A DNA stretch of 64,000 nucleotides from Luteimicrobium sp042670205 (GCF_042670205.1 NZ_JBHUWD010000008.1:1-64000); one strand, 5' to 3'. Shown: positions 32,720-42,833, counted from the stretch's first letter. The notes: generated from the sequence alone by a model not told the origin. A program made the numbers and translations.

Positions 32720-34957
32720 TCACTCCTCCGGGACGAGGAACAGCGCGCCCAGCGGAGGCAGGCGGACCGACGCGGAGTGCGTGAACCCGCTCGCGTCGAC
32801 CTCCTCGGCGGTCACGGACCCCAGGTTCCCCACGCCGGAGCCGCCGTAGGTCTGGGCGTCGGTGTTGAGCGCCTCGCGCCAGACGCCCGGCCGGGGGAGC
32901 GGGAGCCGGTAGCCCTCCTGCGGGACGCCCGCGAAGTTGACCGCGACCACGACCTCGCCGCCGCGACGGTCGCGGCGCACGTACGCCACGACGTCGTGCC
33001 CGGCGTCGTCGGCGACGAGCCACTGGAACCCGGCGGGGTCGTGGTCGAGCTCCCACAGCGCAGGGGTCGCGCGGTAGAACGCGTTGAGGTCGCGGACGGT
33101 CTGCAGGACGCCGGCGTGCCCGGCGTCCCCGAGGGTCGCCCAGTCGAGGCTGCGGGCCTCGGACCACTCGTCCCACTGGGCGATCTCGCACCCCATGAAG
33201 AGGAGCTGCTTGCCGGGGTGGGACCACTGGTAGGCCAGGTAGGCACGGACGTTCGCGAGCTTCTGCCACAGGTCGCCGGGCATCTTGCGGACGAGCGAGC
33301 CCTTGCCGTGGACGACCTCGTCGTGGCTGATCGGCAGGACGAACTGCTCGGAGTAGGCGTACACGAGCGAGAACGTCAGGAGGTTGTGGTGGTACCGCCG
33401 GTTGATCGGCTCCTCCTCCACGTAGCGGAGGGTGTCGTTCATCCAGCCCATGTTCCACTTGAGCCCGAACCCGACGCCGCCCGCGTCCGTGGGCTTGGTG
33501 ACGCCCGGCCAGGCGGTGGACTCCTCGGCGATCATGACGACGCCGGGGGTCCGCCGGTACGCGGTCGCGTTGGCCTCCTGGAGGAATGCGATGGCCTCGA
33601 GGTTCTCGCGCCCGCCGTGGACGTTGGGCCGCCACTGGCCGGGCTGACGCGAGTAGTCGAGGTAGAGCATCGAGGCGACGGCGTCGACACGCAGGCCGTC
33701 GACGTGGAACTCCTCGAGCCAGTAGGTGGCGTTCGCGACGAGGAAGTTGCGGACCTCGTTGCGGCCGAAGTTGAAGACGTAGGTGCCCCAGTCGGGCTGC
33801 TCGCCGCGCAGCGGGTCGGGGTCCTCGTACAGGGGAGTGCCGTCGAACCGGGCGAGGGCCCACTCGTCGCGCGGGAAGTGCGCGGGCACCCAGTCGAGGA
33901 TGACGCCGACCCCGGCCTGGTGGAGCCGGTCCACGAGATACCGGAAGTCGTCCGGGTGGCCGAATCGCGAGGTCGGCGCGTAGTAGCCCGTGACCTGGTA
34001 GCCCCAGGACCCGCCGAACGGGTGCTCGGCGACGGGCATGAGCTCGACGTGCGTGAAGCCCGTGTCGGTGACGTAGGCGGTGAGCTCGTCGGCGAGCTGC
34101 CGGTACGTGAGGCCCTGGCGCCACGAGCCGAGGTGGACCTCGTAGACGCTCATGGGGCCATTGTGGGGGTCGCGTCCGGCGCGGGCCTCGAGCCACGCGG
34201 CGTCGCCCCACTCGTACGCCGACTCGACGACGACGCTCGCCGTGGCGGGCGGCACCTGGGCGCCCTTGGCGAGCGGGTCGGCCTTCTGCCGCCACGAGCC
34301 GTCCGCGGTGAGCAGCTCGAACTTGTAGAGCGCGCCGGCGGAGAGGCCGGGGACGAACAGCTCCCACACGCCCGACGAGCCGAGGGCGCGCATCGCGTGG
34401 CGCCGGCCGTCCCACGCGTTGAAGTCGCCGACGACGCGCACGGCCTGCGCGTTCGGCGCCCAGACGGCGAACGCCGTCCCGTGGATGTCGCCGTGCACGG
34501 ACGGGTAGCGGTGCGGGTTCGCTCCCAGCACGCGCCAGAGCTCCTCGTGCCGCCCCTCTCCGACGAGGTGGAGGTCGACCTCGCCGAGCGTGGGGAGGAA
34601 GCGGTACGGGTCGTCCTCGGTGGTCTCGACGTCTCCGTAGCGGGCCCGGACGCGGTAGTCGGGGGCGTGCCCCTCGACCGTCGGCACGACGGCGACCCAC
34701 ACGCCCGCGCGCTCGTGCCGGGCTGGGTGCTCGGTGGTCTGCGCGTCGGGGCCCGTGACCAGGACGGTCACGTCGTCGGCGAGCGGACGCAGCACGCGGA
34801 CCGTCGCCCGGTCCCCGGAGCCGTGCGGGTGCGGCCCGAGCACGGCGTGCGGGTCGTGGTGGCGCCCCTCGGCGAGGGCGTCGAGGGCGCCGTCGTCCGC
34901 GGGGAGCGGGACGGACTCGGGGACCTCGGGGGAACCTTGCGGTGCGGCGCCGGACAT
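32720..34957 (-). CDS. glgB: 1,4-alpha-glucan branching enzyme
   Basis: Introduces alpha-1,6 branches into glycogen or the GlgE-derived alpha-glucan. 745 residues. Two N-terminal beta-sandwich (CBM48-type) domains are followed by a GH13 barrel. Catalytic motifs: GLRVDAVASMLY (nucleophile Asp), MIAEESTAWPG (acid Glu) and ISHDEVVHGKGSL (transition-state Asp). The C-terminal beta domain ends RLPPLGALFLVPEE. ATG 34957 behind GGAAGG. It sits 14 kb from glgE on the same strand, with which it would cooperate. Confidence 0.96.
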   Translation of the reverse strand: MSGAAPQGSPEVPESVPLPADDGALDALAEGRHHDPHAVLGPHPHGSGDRATVRVLRPLADDVTVLVTGPDAQTTEHPARHERAGVWVAVVPTVEGHAPDYRVRARYGDVETTEDDPYRFLPTLGEVDLHLVGEGRHEELWRVLGANPHRYPSVHGDIHGTAFAVWAPNAQAVRVVGDFNAWDGRRHAMRALGSSGVWELFVPGLSAGALYKFELLTADGSWRQKADPLAKGAQVPPATASVVVESAYEWGDAAWLEARAGRDPHNGPMSVYEVHLGSWRQGLTYRQLADELTAYVTDTGFTHVELMPVAEHPFGGSWGYQVTGYYAPTSRFGHPDDFRYLVDRLHQAGVGVILDWVPAHFPRDEWALARFDGTPLYEDPDPLRGEQPDWGTYVFNFGRNEVRNFLVANATYWLEEFHVDGLRVDAVASMLYLDYSRQPGQWRPNVHGGRENLEAIAFLQEANATAYRRTPGVVMIAEESTAWPGVTKPTDAGGVGFGLKWNMGWMNDTLRYVEEEPINRRYHHNLLTFSLVYAYSEQFVLPISHDEVVHGKGSLVRKMPGDLWQKLANVRAYLAYQWSHPGKQLLFMGCEIAQWDEWSEARSLDWATLGDAGHAGVLQTVRDLNAFYRATPALWELDHDPAGFQWLVADDAGHDVVAYVRRDRRGGEVVVAVNFAGVPQEGYRLPLPRPGVWREALNTDAQTYGGSGVGNLGSVTAEEVDASGFTHSASVRLPPLGALFLVPEE

Positions 34958-35025
34958 GCCCACACCTTCCCACGCCTCCCCGGCTCTCGAAAGCGGGCGG
35001 GCCGGGCCAACCGGACCGCGTCCCG

Positions 35026-35889
35026 TCACGCGGGCGCGGGTCCCGTGGAGCCGCGCGCGAGGAACCGGTGCTCGACGGCAGCACGGTCGGCGGCGTGGCC
35101 GTGCTCGAGGAGCTCGAGCACGACGGCGCCGACCTGGCGGCCCAGCGCGTCGACGTCGAAGCTCATGGCCGACAAGGGCGGGGACGCGAGCCGGCACAGG
35201 GCCGAGTCGTCCCACGCGAGGACGGACACGTCGCCGGGCACGTCGAGGCCCCGCTCCTTGGCGACCTGCGCGCCGGCGACGGCCATCACGTCGTTGTCGA
35301 AGACGAGGGCGGTCGGCCGCGGCTCGCGCGCGAGGAGCTCCGCGGCGGCCTGGGCACCGGTCTCCTCGGTGTAGTCGGCGACCGCGACCACGGGCTCGAC
35401 GCCCGCCTCGGCACAGGCCCGCGCGAACGCCTCGTCCCGCTCGAGCGTGTGCACGAGCGCCGAGGGACCGCTGACGCGCGCGATCCGCCGGTGCCCCAGC
35501 GCGACGAGCTCGCGGACGGCCTCGCGCATCGCCGACGCGCCGTCCACGGTCACGCGCGCGACCGACAGCGGCACCGAGGCCGGGGCGAGGGCCGCGGCGG
35601 GCAGGCCCAGGGACGCGAGGAGGTCGATGCGCGCGTCGTCCTGCACGAGGTTGACGACGACGACGGCCGCGACCGCCTGGTCGGCCGCCCACCGCCGGTA
35701 CGTGGCCAGCTCGGCTGCGGAGTCCGGCACGACCTGGAGCATGACGGCGCGGTCCACCTCGGCGAGCGCGCCTTCGATGCCGCCCAGCAGCTCCATGTAG
35801 AAGGGCTCGATGCCGAAGAGGCGCGGCGTCCTCGCCAGCACGAGGCCGGCCGGGCGGGTGTCCATGGCCCCAGGATAGGAGGCGGTCAT
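35026..35889 (-). CDS. LacI-type ligand-binding protein lacking the DNA-binding domain
   Basis: 287 residues that align with the periplasmic-binding-protein-like core of LacI/GalR repressors: RLFGIEPFYMELLGGIEGAL near the start, GHRRIARVSGP in the middle, VFDNDVMAVAGAQVA and VLAWDDSALCRLASPPLSAM near the end. The N-terminal helix-turn-helix and hinge (about 55-60 residues) are missing. The ATG overlaps the beta-mannosidase stop by 4 nt, leaving no room for them. It may sense a sugar without binding DNA alone, or be a decayed regulator. Confidence 0.82.
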   Translation of the reverse strand: MTASYPGAMDTRPAGLVLARTPRLFGIEPFYMELLGGIEGALAEVDRAVMLQVVPDSAAELATYRRWAADQAVAAVVVVNLVQDDARIDLLASLGLPAAALAPASVPLSVARVTVDGASAMREAVRELVALGHRRIARVSGPSALVHTLERDEAFARACAEAGVEPVVAVADYTEETGAQAAAELLAREPRPTALVFDNDVMAVAGAQVAKERGLDVPGDVSVLAWDDSALCRLASPPLSAMSFDVDALGRQVGAVVLELLEHGHAADRAAVEHRFLARGSTGPAPA

Positions 35890-38420
35890 CGCACCGGTGC
35901 GACGCTCCGGTCGGCGGCGACCACCTCGTTCGCCGTCCGCAGGACCGTCGGTGCCAGCAGCTCCGCGGCGCGGGCGGGGTCCCCGCCCCGGACCCGGAAC
36001 GTGTGGCGGGCGCCGGCCGGCAGGTCGACGACGCCGTCGTCGACCACCGCGTCGGGGAACACCCGGTCGGCGAGCACGCTCACGCCGCGCGCGAGGCTCG
36101 TCGCGGCGACGGGGACCTCGAGGACGTCCCCCACGGCGCGGACGGACGCGACGAGCGGGGACGGGTCGAGGTCGAGCTCGACGTCCTCGACGAACGGGTG
36201 CACGACACGCTGGTCGCCGCACGCCAGCACGAGCACCTCGCGCGCGGCGTCGCCGGGGGACGCGAGGTCGGCGCCGAGCGGGACGAGCGCGACGGACCGT
36301 GGGGCGACCTCGACGGGGACGGCCGCGGAGGCGAGCGCGGTCCCGGCGAGCATGGTCCGCGAGGCCGCGAGCGTCCCCGACCAGGCGTCGTCGGTGTCGT
36401 TGACGAGCGCGGCGACGAGGCGGCCGTCGCGCTCGTGCACGGACACCACCCGGTCCGCGAACGCGTGCCGCAGGGCGTACCAGAGCGGCTTGAGCCGCTC
36501 GTCGCCGTCGACGGCCGCCCAGGACGTGACGGGCCAGCAGTCGTTGAGCTGCCAGACGATCGCCCCGGCCGTGCGCGGCCACCACGAGCGGTAGTGGTCG
36601 ACCGCGTACTGGACGGCGCGCGCCTGGTTGAGCTGGGCGGCCCAGGCCCAGGTGTCGAAGTCGGCGGGGACCCCGAGGTGCGGCGCCATGCCGCTAGAGA
36701 GCTTGTCGTTGCCGTGGTCGGCCTTCTGGTGCAGCAGCCAGACGGGGTCGTCCTGGCGCCAGACGCCGTCGGCGGGCCGCACCGCGCGCTGCAGCGTCGC
36801 CCACGCGGGCGGCCCTTGGAACCCGAACTCGGAGCAGAACCGCGGGACGTCGGCGCGGTACGCGGTGTAGTCGACCCGGTTCCACACCTCCCACTCGTGG
36901 TGCGTGCCGTGGTCGGGGTCGTTCGGGTGACGCTCCCAGGGGGCGGCACCGGGGGAGAACGGGCTCCCGGCCGAGTAGGGCCGGGACGGGTCGAGGTCGT
37001 GCACGACGGCGGGGAACAGCTCGGCGTAGTACCCGTAGCCCCAGGTGGCACCGTCGAGCTCGCCCTGCCAGTCCCAGTCCATGAAACCCCACAGGTTCTC
37101 GTTGCCGCCGTTCCACAGCACGAGCGAGGGGTGCGGCATGAGCCGGACGACGTTCTCCCGGGCCTCGGCCTCGAGCTCGGAGCGGTGCGGCTCCTCCTCG
37201 GGGTAGGCGGCGCACGCGAGGAGGAAGTCCTGCCAGACGAGGACACCGCGCTCGTCGCAGACGTCGTAGAAGTCGTCGGTCTCGTAGATCCCGCCGCCCC
37301 ACACGCGCAGGAGGTTGAGGTTCGCGCCGAGCGCCTGGTCGACGCGGCGTGCGAGCCGGTCGCGCGTGATCCGGGTGAGCAGGTGGTCGTCGGGGATCCA
37401 GTTGGCCCCCTTGACGAACACGGGCCGCCCGTTGACGACGAACGTGAACGGGGTGCCGTGCTCGTCGGGCGTCTGGTCGACGACGACGGAGCGCAGGCCG
37501 ACCCGGTGCGCCCAGCCGTCGAGCGCACCGTCGTGGGCGTCCGCGAGCCGCACGTCGAGGTCGTGCAGCGTCGGCTCGCCGTACCCGACGGGCCACCACA
37601 GGACGGGGTCCGTGACCTCGAGGGTCAGGGTCGCGCTCGTGGCGTGCGGTGCGATCGTCCCGGTCGCCGTGACGGTCCCCGACGGGCCGGCGAGCGTCGC
37701 CGCGAGGGCGAGGGGCGCGTCGTCGTCGGCGCCGAGGCCCGAGCGCTCGACGTCGACGTGCACGACGACGGTCGCCCAGCTGTGGTCGTCTCCCAGCGTG
37801 ACGACGGGGCGCACCTGCGCGAGGCGGGCGGCGCGCCAGCGCTCGACGCGCACGGGCTTCCAGAGCCCCGCGGTCTCGAGGTCGGGCCCCCAGTCCCAGC
37901 CGAACGAGCACGCCATCTTGCGGACCATGTTGATCGGGCGCGGGTACGCGGCCGGGCGCGCGCCCACCCGGGCGGCCTCGGCCTCGCCGGCCTCGAGCGC
38001 CGACGCCAGGTCCACGACGAGCTCGCGCTCGGTGCCGTCGGCGAGCGCGCGCGCGTCGTACCGGTGGCTGCGGTGCATGTTCGCGGTGCGCCCCAGGACC
38101 GTGTCGCCCAGCCGGATCTCCGCGACAGTGTCGACGCCCTCGAACAGCAGGTCGACGCGCTCGTCGTCGGCGGCGGGTGCCAGGGTGAGCGGGGTGCTCA
38201 GGCGCCACGCGACGTGACGCATCCAGGCGAGCCGTTCCTCCGCCGCGCCGAGGTAGGGGTCCTCGATCAGGCCTGCGTCGAGCAGGATCGTGTGGGAGGT
38301 CCCGGGGACCACCGCGGGGACGCCGTCGCGGAGCGGGGCGGTGAGCGCGTCGGGGACCGGCCCACCGGTGGCGCGCAGGGTCCACGAGGAGAGGTCGGTG
38401 CGGGCGAGAGTGTCGATCAT
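35886..38420 (-). CDS. GH2 beta-mannosidase
   Basis: Exo-acting glycosidase, predicted to release mannose from the non-reducing end of beta-1,4-mannooligosaccharides. 844 residues, no signal peptide, so cytoplasmic. GH2 layout: N-terminal jelly roll, immunoglobulin-like domains, then a barrel. The acid/base glutamate is in LWNGGNEN and the nucleophile glutamate in FCSEFGFQG, both typical of beta-mannosidases. ATG 38420 has a weak ribosome site. It is coupled to the LacI-type gene downstream and divergent from the alpha-galactosidase gene. Confidence 0.92.
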   Translation of the reverse strand: MIDTLARTDLSSWTLRATGGPVPDALTAPLRDGVPAVVPGTSHTILLDAGLIEDPYLGAAEERLAWMRHVAWRLSTPLTLAPAADDERVDLLFEGVDTVAEIRLGDTVLGRTANMHRSHRYDARALADGTERELVVDLASALEAGEAEAARVGARPAAYPRPINMVRKMACSFGWDWGPDLETAGLWKPVRVERWRAARLAQVRPVVTLGDDHSWATVVVHVDVERSGLGADDDAPLALAATLAGPSGTVTATGTIAPHATSATLTLEVTDPVLWWPVGYGEPTLHDLDVRLADAHDGALDGWAHRVGLRSVVVDQTPDEHGTPFTFVVNGRPVFVKGANWIPDDHLLTRITRDRLARRVDQALGANLNLLRVWGGGIYETDDFYDVCDERGVLVWQDFLLACAAYPEEEPHRSELEAEARENVVRLMPHPSLVLWNGGNENLWGFMDWDWQGELDGATWGYGYYAELFPAVVHDLDPSRPYSAGSPFSPGAAPWERHPNDPDHGTHHEWEVWNRVDYTAYRADVPRFCSEFGFQGPPAWATLQRAVRPADGVWRQDDPVWLLHQKADHGNDKLSSGMAPHLGVPADFDTWAWAAQLNQARAVQYAVDHYRSWWPRTAGAIVWQLNDCWPVTSWAAVDGDERLKPLWYALRHAFADRVVSVHERDGRLVAALVNDTDDAWSGTLAASRTMLAGTALASAAVPVEVAPRSVALVPLGADLASPGDAAREVLVLACGDQRVVHPFVEDVELDLDPSPLVASVRAVGDVLEVPVAATSLARGVSVLADRVFPDAVVDDGVVDLPAGARHTFRVRGGDPARAAELLAPTVLRTANEVVAADRSVAPVR

Positions 38421-38577
38421 CGGTGACCAAGGCTTTCTCGGAGAGCTTCGCAAAAAGGGTCGCCGCGGGAACGGGCCGTCGGGGAACGGCCAGGACCTGC
38501 GGCAATGGCAGGATACTTAGATCGGTGAAGAAAGCAACACCGGCGGCACCGCTGCCGCCGGGGACATGGAGGTTTCG

Positions 38578-40872
38578 ATGGAGAACGCCCCACGCACGAC
38601 CGTACGCGCGGGCGGTGGCACGCACACGCCGACCAGCGCGCCCGACCCCGAACTCGCGCCGGCGGACGCGTACCGCGGCGAGCGCGCCGTCCACCTGCGC
38701 GCGGGCGGGGTCTCGCTCGTGCTCGCGCTCGACGACGGCACTCGCCTCCCGCGCATGGCGCACTGGGGCGCGGACCTCGGCCCGCTCGACGAGGCCGGGC
38801 TCGACGCGCTCGCCGAGGTGACGCGCCTGCAGCCGATCGGGAACCCCGTCGACGGCGAGATGCTCGTGTCCGTCGTGCCCGAGCAGTCGTCGGGCTGGCT
38901 CGGGACACCCGGGCTCGCGGGCAGCCGGCGCGGCGCGGCCTTCTCGTCGCGGTTCGAGGTGGGCGACGTCCGGCTCGAGGAGGCCCCCGCCGGGTGGGTG
39001 CACCGCGTCGTCGTCGAGGCCGCGGACTCCGACGCGGGCCTGACGCTGGTCCTCGAGGTCGAGCAGGCGGCGTCGGGCGTGGTGCGCCAGCGCGCGACCG
39101 TGCGCAGCACCCCGGGTGACGCCGCGGCCGCGGACTACGGCCTCGAACGCCTCCTCGTCGCCTACGCGGTGCCCGGCAGGGCGGCCGAGCTGCTCGACTT
39201 CACGGGCCACCACCTGCGCGAGCGCAGCCCCCAGCGCACGGCGTTCACCCACGGCACGCACCTGCGCGAGAGCCGGCGAGGGCGCACCGGCTACGACGCG
39301 GCGTTCGTCCTCGCGGCGGGCACGCCGGGCTTCGCCCACCGGTCGGGCGAGGTCTGGGCCGTCCACACGGCCTGGTCGGGCAACCACGTGACGCTCGCGG
39401 AGCGGAACTATCACAGCGTCGGGCTGGTCGCGGGCGGCGAGCTGCTCCTGCCGGGCGAGGTCGTGCTCGGCGCGGACGAGGAGTATCGGGGCCCGTGGGT
39501 CTACGGCGCGTACGGCGTCGGGCTCGACGCGGTCTCCGCGCGCTTCCACGCGATGGTGCGCGCCCGCCCGAGCCACCCGCGCACCCCGCGCAAGGTCGTC
39601 GCCAACACGTGGGAGGCGGTCTACTTCGACCACGACCTCGGGCGCCTCACGGCGCTCGCGCAGGCCGCGGCGCGCGTCGGCGCCGAGCGCTTCGTGCTCG
39701 ACGACGGCTGGTTCGGCGGGCGCCGCGACGACCGCCGGGCGCTCGGGGACTGGTTCGTCTCCGACGAGGTCTGGCCGGACGGGCTGGACCCGCTCGTCGA
39801 GGTGGTGCACGGCCTCGGGATGGAGTTCGGCCTCTGGGTCGAGCCCGAGATGGTCAACGAGGACTCCGACCTCGCGCGCGCCCACCCCGACTGGATCATG
39901 GCCCCAGGCACCCGGCTGCCCGGCCGCGCCCGCAACCAGCAGGTCCTCGACCTCGGCAACCCCGAGGCGTCCGCGTGGATCCTCGAGCGTCTCGACGCGC
40001 TGCTCACCCGCTACCCGATCGCCTACCTCAAGTGGGACCACAACCGCGACCTGGTCGAGGCCGGCCACGGCCTGACGGGGGTCCCGGGGGTGCGCGACCA
40101 GACGGTCGCCGTCTACGCGCTGCTCGACGAGCTCCGCCGGCGCCACCCCGGGCTCGAGATCGAGTCCTGCTCCTCGGGCGGCGGCCGCGTCGACCTCGAG
40201 ATCCTCGCCCGCGCCGACCGGATCTGGGTCTCGGACTGCATCGACGCCGTCGAACGGCAGCAGATCCAGGGCTGGACCAACCTGCTCGTGCCCTACGAGC
40301 TCATGGGCGCCCACGTCGGGGCGCCCGAGGCGCACACGACCGAGCGGACGCTGCCGCTGTCGTTCCGGGGGGCGACCGCGCTGTTCGGACACCTCGGGAT
40401 CGAGTGGGACGTCACCGCTGCCTCCGAGGACGAGCTCGAGGCGCTCGCGGGCTGGGTCTCCCTCTATCGCGAGCTGCGGCCGCTGCTCCACACCGGCGCG
40501 GTCGTCCACGCCGACCTCGAGGATCCCGCGTACGCGCTCCACGGGGTCGTCGCGCCGGACGGCTCGGACGCGGTGTTCGCGTGGGTCGCGACGGCGTCGT
40601 CGACGCAGGCGACGATGCCCGCGGTCCCGCTCCCGGGCCTCGACCCGGCGGCCGCCTACCGGCTCCGCGCGCTGCTGCCGGACGCCCCGGTCGAGGGCGT
40701 CGCGAGCCGCTGGGGGATCGACGTGCCGTGGTGGGGCAAGGCCGGGTCGGGGCGCGCGCGCGAGGGCGTCGTGGTACCGGGGGCGGTCCTCACGAGCGTC
40801 GGCGCGGCCCTCCCGGTGCTGTTCCCCGAACGCTCGGTGCTGCTCCGCGCGACGCGGGTCGACGTCGGCTGA
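38578..40872 (+). CDS. GH36 alpha-galactosidase
   Basis: Removes alpha-1,6-linked galactose from galactomannan or raffinose-type oligosaccharides. 764 residues, no signal peptide. An N-terminal beta-sandwich precedes the barrel. The nucleophile aspartate lies in YLKWDHNRDL, and the acid/base aspartate in WVSDCIDAVERQQIQ, after the substrate loop SCSSGGGRVDLE. ATG 38578 with GGAGG 5 nt upstream; an ATG 12 nt earlier is less likely. It is divergent from the beta-mannosidase gene, and the two share the 157-bp control region. Confidence 0.94.
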   Translation: MENAPRTTVRAGGGTHTPTSAPDPELAPADAYRGERAVHLRAGGVSLVLALDDGTRLPRMAHWGADLGPLDEAGLDALAEVTRLQPIGNPVDGEMLVSVVPEQSSGWLGTPGLAGSRRGAAFSSRFEVGDVRLEEAPAGWVHRVVVEAADSDAGLTLVLEVEQAASGVVRQRATVRSTPGDAAAADYGLERLLVAYAVPGRAAELLDFTGHHLRERSPQRTAFTHGTHLRESRRGRTGYDAAFVLAAGTPGFAHRSGEVWAVHTAWSGNHVTLAERNYHSVGLVAGGELLLPGEVVLGADEEYRGPWVYGAYGVGLDAVSARFHAMVRARPSHPRTPRKVVANTWEAVYFDHDLGRLTALAQAAARVGAERFVLDDGWFGGRRDDRRALGDWFVSDEVWPDGLDPLVEVVHGLGMEFGLWVEPEMVNEDSDLARAHPDWIMAPGTRLPGRARNQQVLDLGNPEASAWILERLDALLTRYPIAYLKWDHNRDLVEAGHGLTGVPGVRDQTVAVYALLDELRRRHPGLEIESCSSGGGRVDLEILARADRIWVSDCIDAVERQQIQGWTNLLVPYELMGAHVGAPEAHTTERTLPLSFRGATALFGHLGIEWDVTAASEDELEALAGWVSLYRELRPLLHTGAVVHADLEDPAYALHGVVAPDGSDAVFAWVATASSTQATMPAVPLPGLDPAAAYRLRALLPDAPVEGVASRWGIDVPWWGKAGSGRAREGVVVPGAVLTSVGAALPVLFPERSVLLRATRVDVG

Positions 40873-40942
40873 GGGCCTCGCGGACCGTGGCCCGCGCCGC
40901 TCGCAGGCGTGGGTCACGGTCCGGTAACGATCGCCAGGGGTC

Positions 40943-40986
40943 TTGCCAGGGATAACTTCGATCAGTTACAAAAGTCCGGACGTCCG
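40943..40986 (+). promoter_or_regulatory. Promoter and operator-like palindrome before the ABC importer
   Basis: TTGCCA (40943-40948) and TACAAA (40967-40972) are 18 nt apart. The palindrome CGGACGTCCG (40977-40986) follows just downstream of the -10, extended to a 16-nt near-palindrome GTCCGGACGTCCGAAC. This is a good position for repression, possibly by the ROK protein encoded at the end of the operon. Confidence 0.55.
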
Positions 40987-41074
40987 AACCAACGCACCGG
41001 CAGCTCGACGTGGATGCTGCCCGGGAGGACGCCCGAAAGAGCCACACGGCTGTGGCCCGAGAACAGGAGACACG

Positions 41075-42802
41075 ATGAAGGTCCTCCGTCCAGGGCGCCG
41101 CGCACGGCGCCGCACCGTCGCGCTCGCGGCGATCGCCTGCTCCACCGCCCTCGTGCTCGCCGCCTGCTCCTCGGGCGGCTCCTCGACGCAGAACAGCACC
41201 GGGGGCGGCGGCGCCGGCAACGCCAAGAACTCGTCCATCACGATCTTCAACGGGTCGACCGGGACGATCACCGAGAACTTCAACCCGTTCATGTCCGGGA
41301 CGGCGCTCCAGCCGACGCTCGGCGTGATCTACGAGCCGCTGTACTACTACAACCTCGCGACCAAGGCCGACCCGCAGCCGCTGCTCGCCACCGGTTACAA
41401 GTGGAACGACAAGGGCACCGAGCTCACGATCACCACGCGTGAGGGCGTGAAGTGGTCCGACGGCCAGCCCTTCACCGCGAAGGACGTCGCGTTCACGTTC
41501 AACCTCATCAACAAGACCCCGGCCCTCAACACGACGGGGCTCGCCGCGACGGCGAAGGCCACGAACGACACGACCGTCGTGCTGACCTTCAAGGAGAACT
41601 CCTTCACCCAGGAGCCGAGCGTCCTCGGCAACCAGGCGATCGTTCCCGAGCACATCTGGAAGGACATCGCAGACCCGACCAAGGACCCCAACGTCAAGCC
41701 GGTCGGCACGGGCCCGTACATGCTCAAGTCGTTCGCGGCGCAGAGCTACTCGCTCGAGAAGAACCCGAGCTACTGGGAGTCCGGCAAGCCGCAGATCCAG
41801 GAGATCCGGTACATCGCGCTCGACACCGCCGACGCCGCGTCCGCCGCGCTCACCGCGGGCCAGGTCGACTGGATGAGCTCGTACCTGCCGGGTCTCGACC
41901 AGCTCCTCAAGGGTCACAAGGAGCTCAGCTACGTCAACACCCCCGCGCTGACGACGTCGATCTTCACCTGCTCGAGCACCGAGCTCGGCTGCAAGGGCCC
42001 GCAGACCGACCCCGCCGTGCGTCAGGCCATGTACTACGCGATGGACCGCACGCAGCTCAACAAGCTCGCCGGCGGCGGGTTCGCGGGCGAGGCGTCGCCG
42101 ACCCTCCTGCTCCCGGACCGCGACCAGGACTGGATCGCCGACCAGGCGAACGTCACCGCGCCGCAGACCGCGGACACGGCCAAGGCGAACGAGCTCCTCG
42201 ACGCGGCCGGCTGGACGAAGGGCTCCGACGGCATCCGTGAGAAGGACGGCCAGAAGCTGTCGATGACCATCCAGACCGTGACCGGCTGGAGCGACTACAT
42301 CTCGATCAACGACACGCTCAAGCAGCAGTTCAAGGCGGTCGGCATCGACCTCAAGCCGTCGCAGCTCGCGTGGAACGAGTGGAACGCGAACGAGACGCAG
42401 GGCAAGTACGAGCTCTCGCTCGACTCGATCGGTCTCGGCGCCTCGAGCAACCCGTACTTCACCTACCAGGGCAAGTACAACTCGGCGAACACCGCCAAGG
42501 TGGGCGACTCCGCGTCCGCCGGCAACTTCGCCCGCTACAAGAACGCGACGGTCGACGCGGCCCTCGCGGCCGCCGGTGCGACCAACGACGAGGCCGTCCA
42601 GAAGGCCGAGTACGCCAAGATCCAGACCGAGATCGTCAAGGACATGCCGTACGTGCCGATCTACCTCAACTCGACGCTCACCGAGTTCAACAACTCGCGG
42701 GCGACGGGGTGGCCGACGAACGACGACAAGTACGCGTTCGCGGCGACGTGGAAGGCCTGGGACAACGGCATCGTCCTGAAGAACCTCACGCCGGCCAAGT
42801 GA
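41075..42802 (+). CDS. ABC importer substrate-binding lipoprotein (SBP_bac_5)
   Basis: 575-residue extracellular lipoprotein. Signal peptide with LVLAACSS lipobox, then a cluster C binding protein of the peptide/nickel family (KWSDGQPFTAKDVAFTFNL is its usual entry segment). Family members bind peptides, but many beside glycosidase genes bind oligosaccharides. The neighbours here favour mannooligosaccharides or galactomannooligosaccharides. ATG 41075 with AGGAGA upstream. Followed by its two permeases and two ATPases. Confidence 0.9.
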   Translation: MKVLRPGRRARRRTVALAAIACSTALVLAACSSGGSSTQNSTGGGGAGNAKNSSITIFNGSTGTITENFNPFMSGTALQPTLGVIYEPLYYYNLATKADPQPLLATGYKWNDKGTELTITTREGVKWSDGQPFTAKDVAFTFNLINKTPALNTTGLAATAKATNDTTVVLTFKENSFTQEPSVLGNQAIVPEHIWKDIADPTKDPNVKPVGTGPYMLKSFAAQSYSLEKNPSYWESGKPQIQEIRYIALDTADAASAALTAGQVDWMSSYLPGLDQLLKGHKELSYVNTPALTTSIFTCSSTELGCKGPQTDPAVRQAMYYAMDRTQLNKLAGGGFAGEASPTLLLPDRDQDWIADQANVTAPQTADTAKANELLDAAGWTKGSDGIREKDGQKLSMTIQTVTGWSDYISINDTLKQQFKAVGIDLKPSQLAWNEWNANETQGKYELSLDSIGLGASSNPYFTYQGKYNSANTAKVGDSASAGNFARYKNATVDAALAAAGATNDEAVQKAEYAKIQTEIVKDMPYVPIYLNSTLTEFNNSRATGWPTNDDKYAFAATWKAWDNGIVLKNLTPAK

Positions 42803-42833
42803 CCGGGTCGGTGCCGAGGAGCGGAGCGCACGC

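Noticed and set aside
32720..35692. A 990-residue glgB extended to 35692
   Set aside because: The extra N-terminus is antisense to the LacI-type gene and has no family similarity. ATG 34957 has a good ribosome site.
36694..40917. A very long open frame (about 1400 codons) antisense to the beta-mannosidase and alpha-galactosidase genes
   Set aside because: It mirrors two well-supported glycosidase genes on the complementary frame, is Arg/Gly/Ala/Asp-rich with no motif, and is an expected by-product of very high GC.
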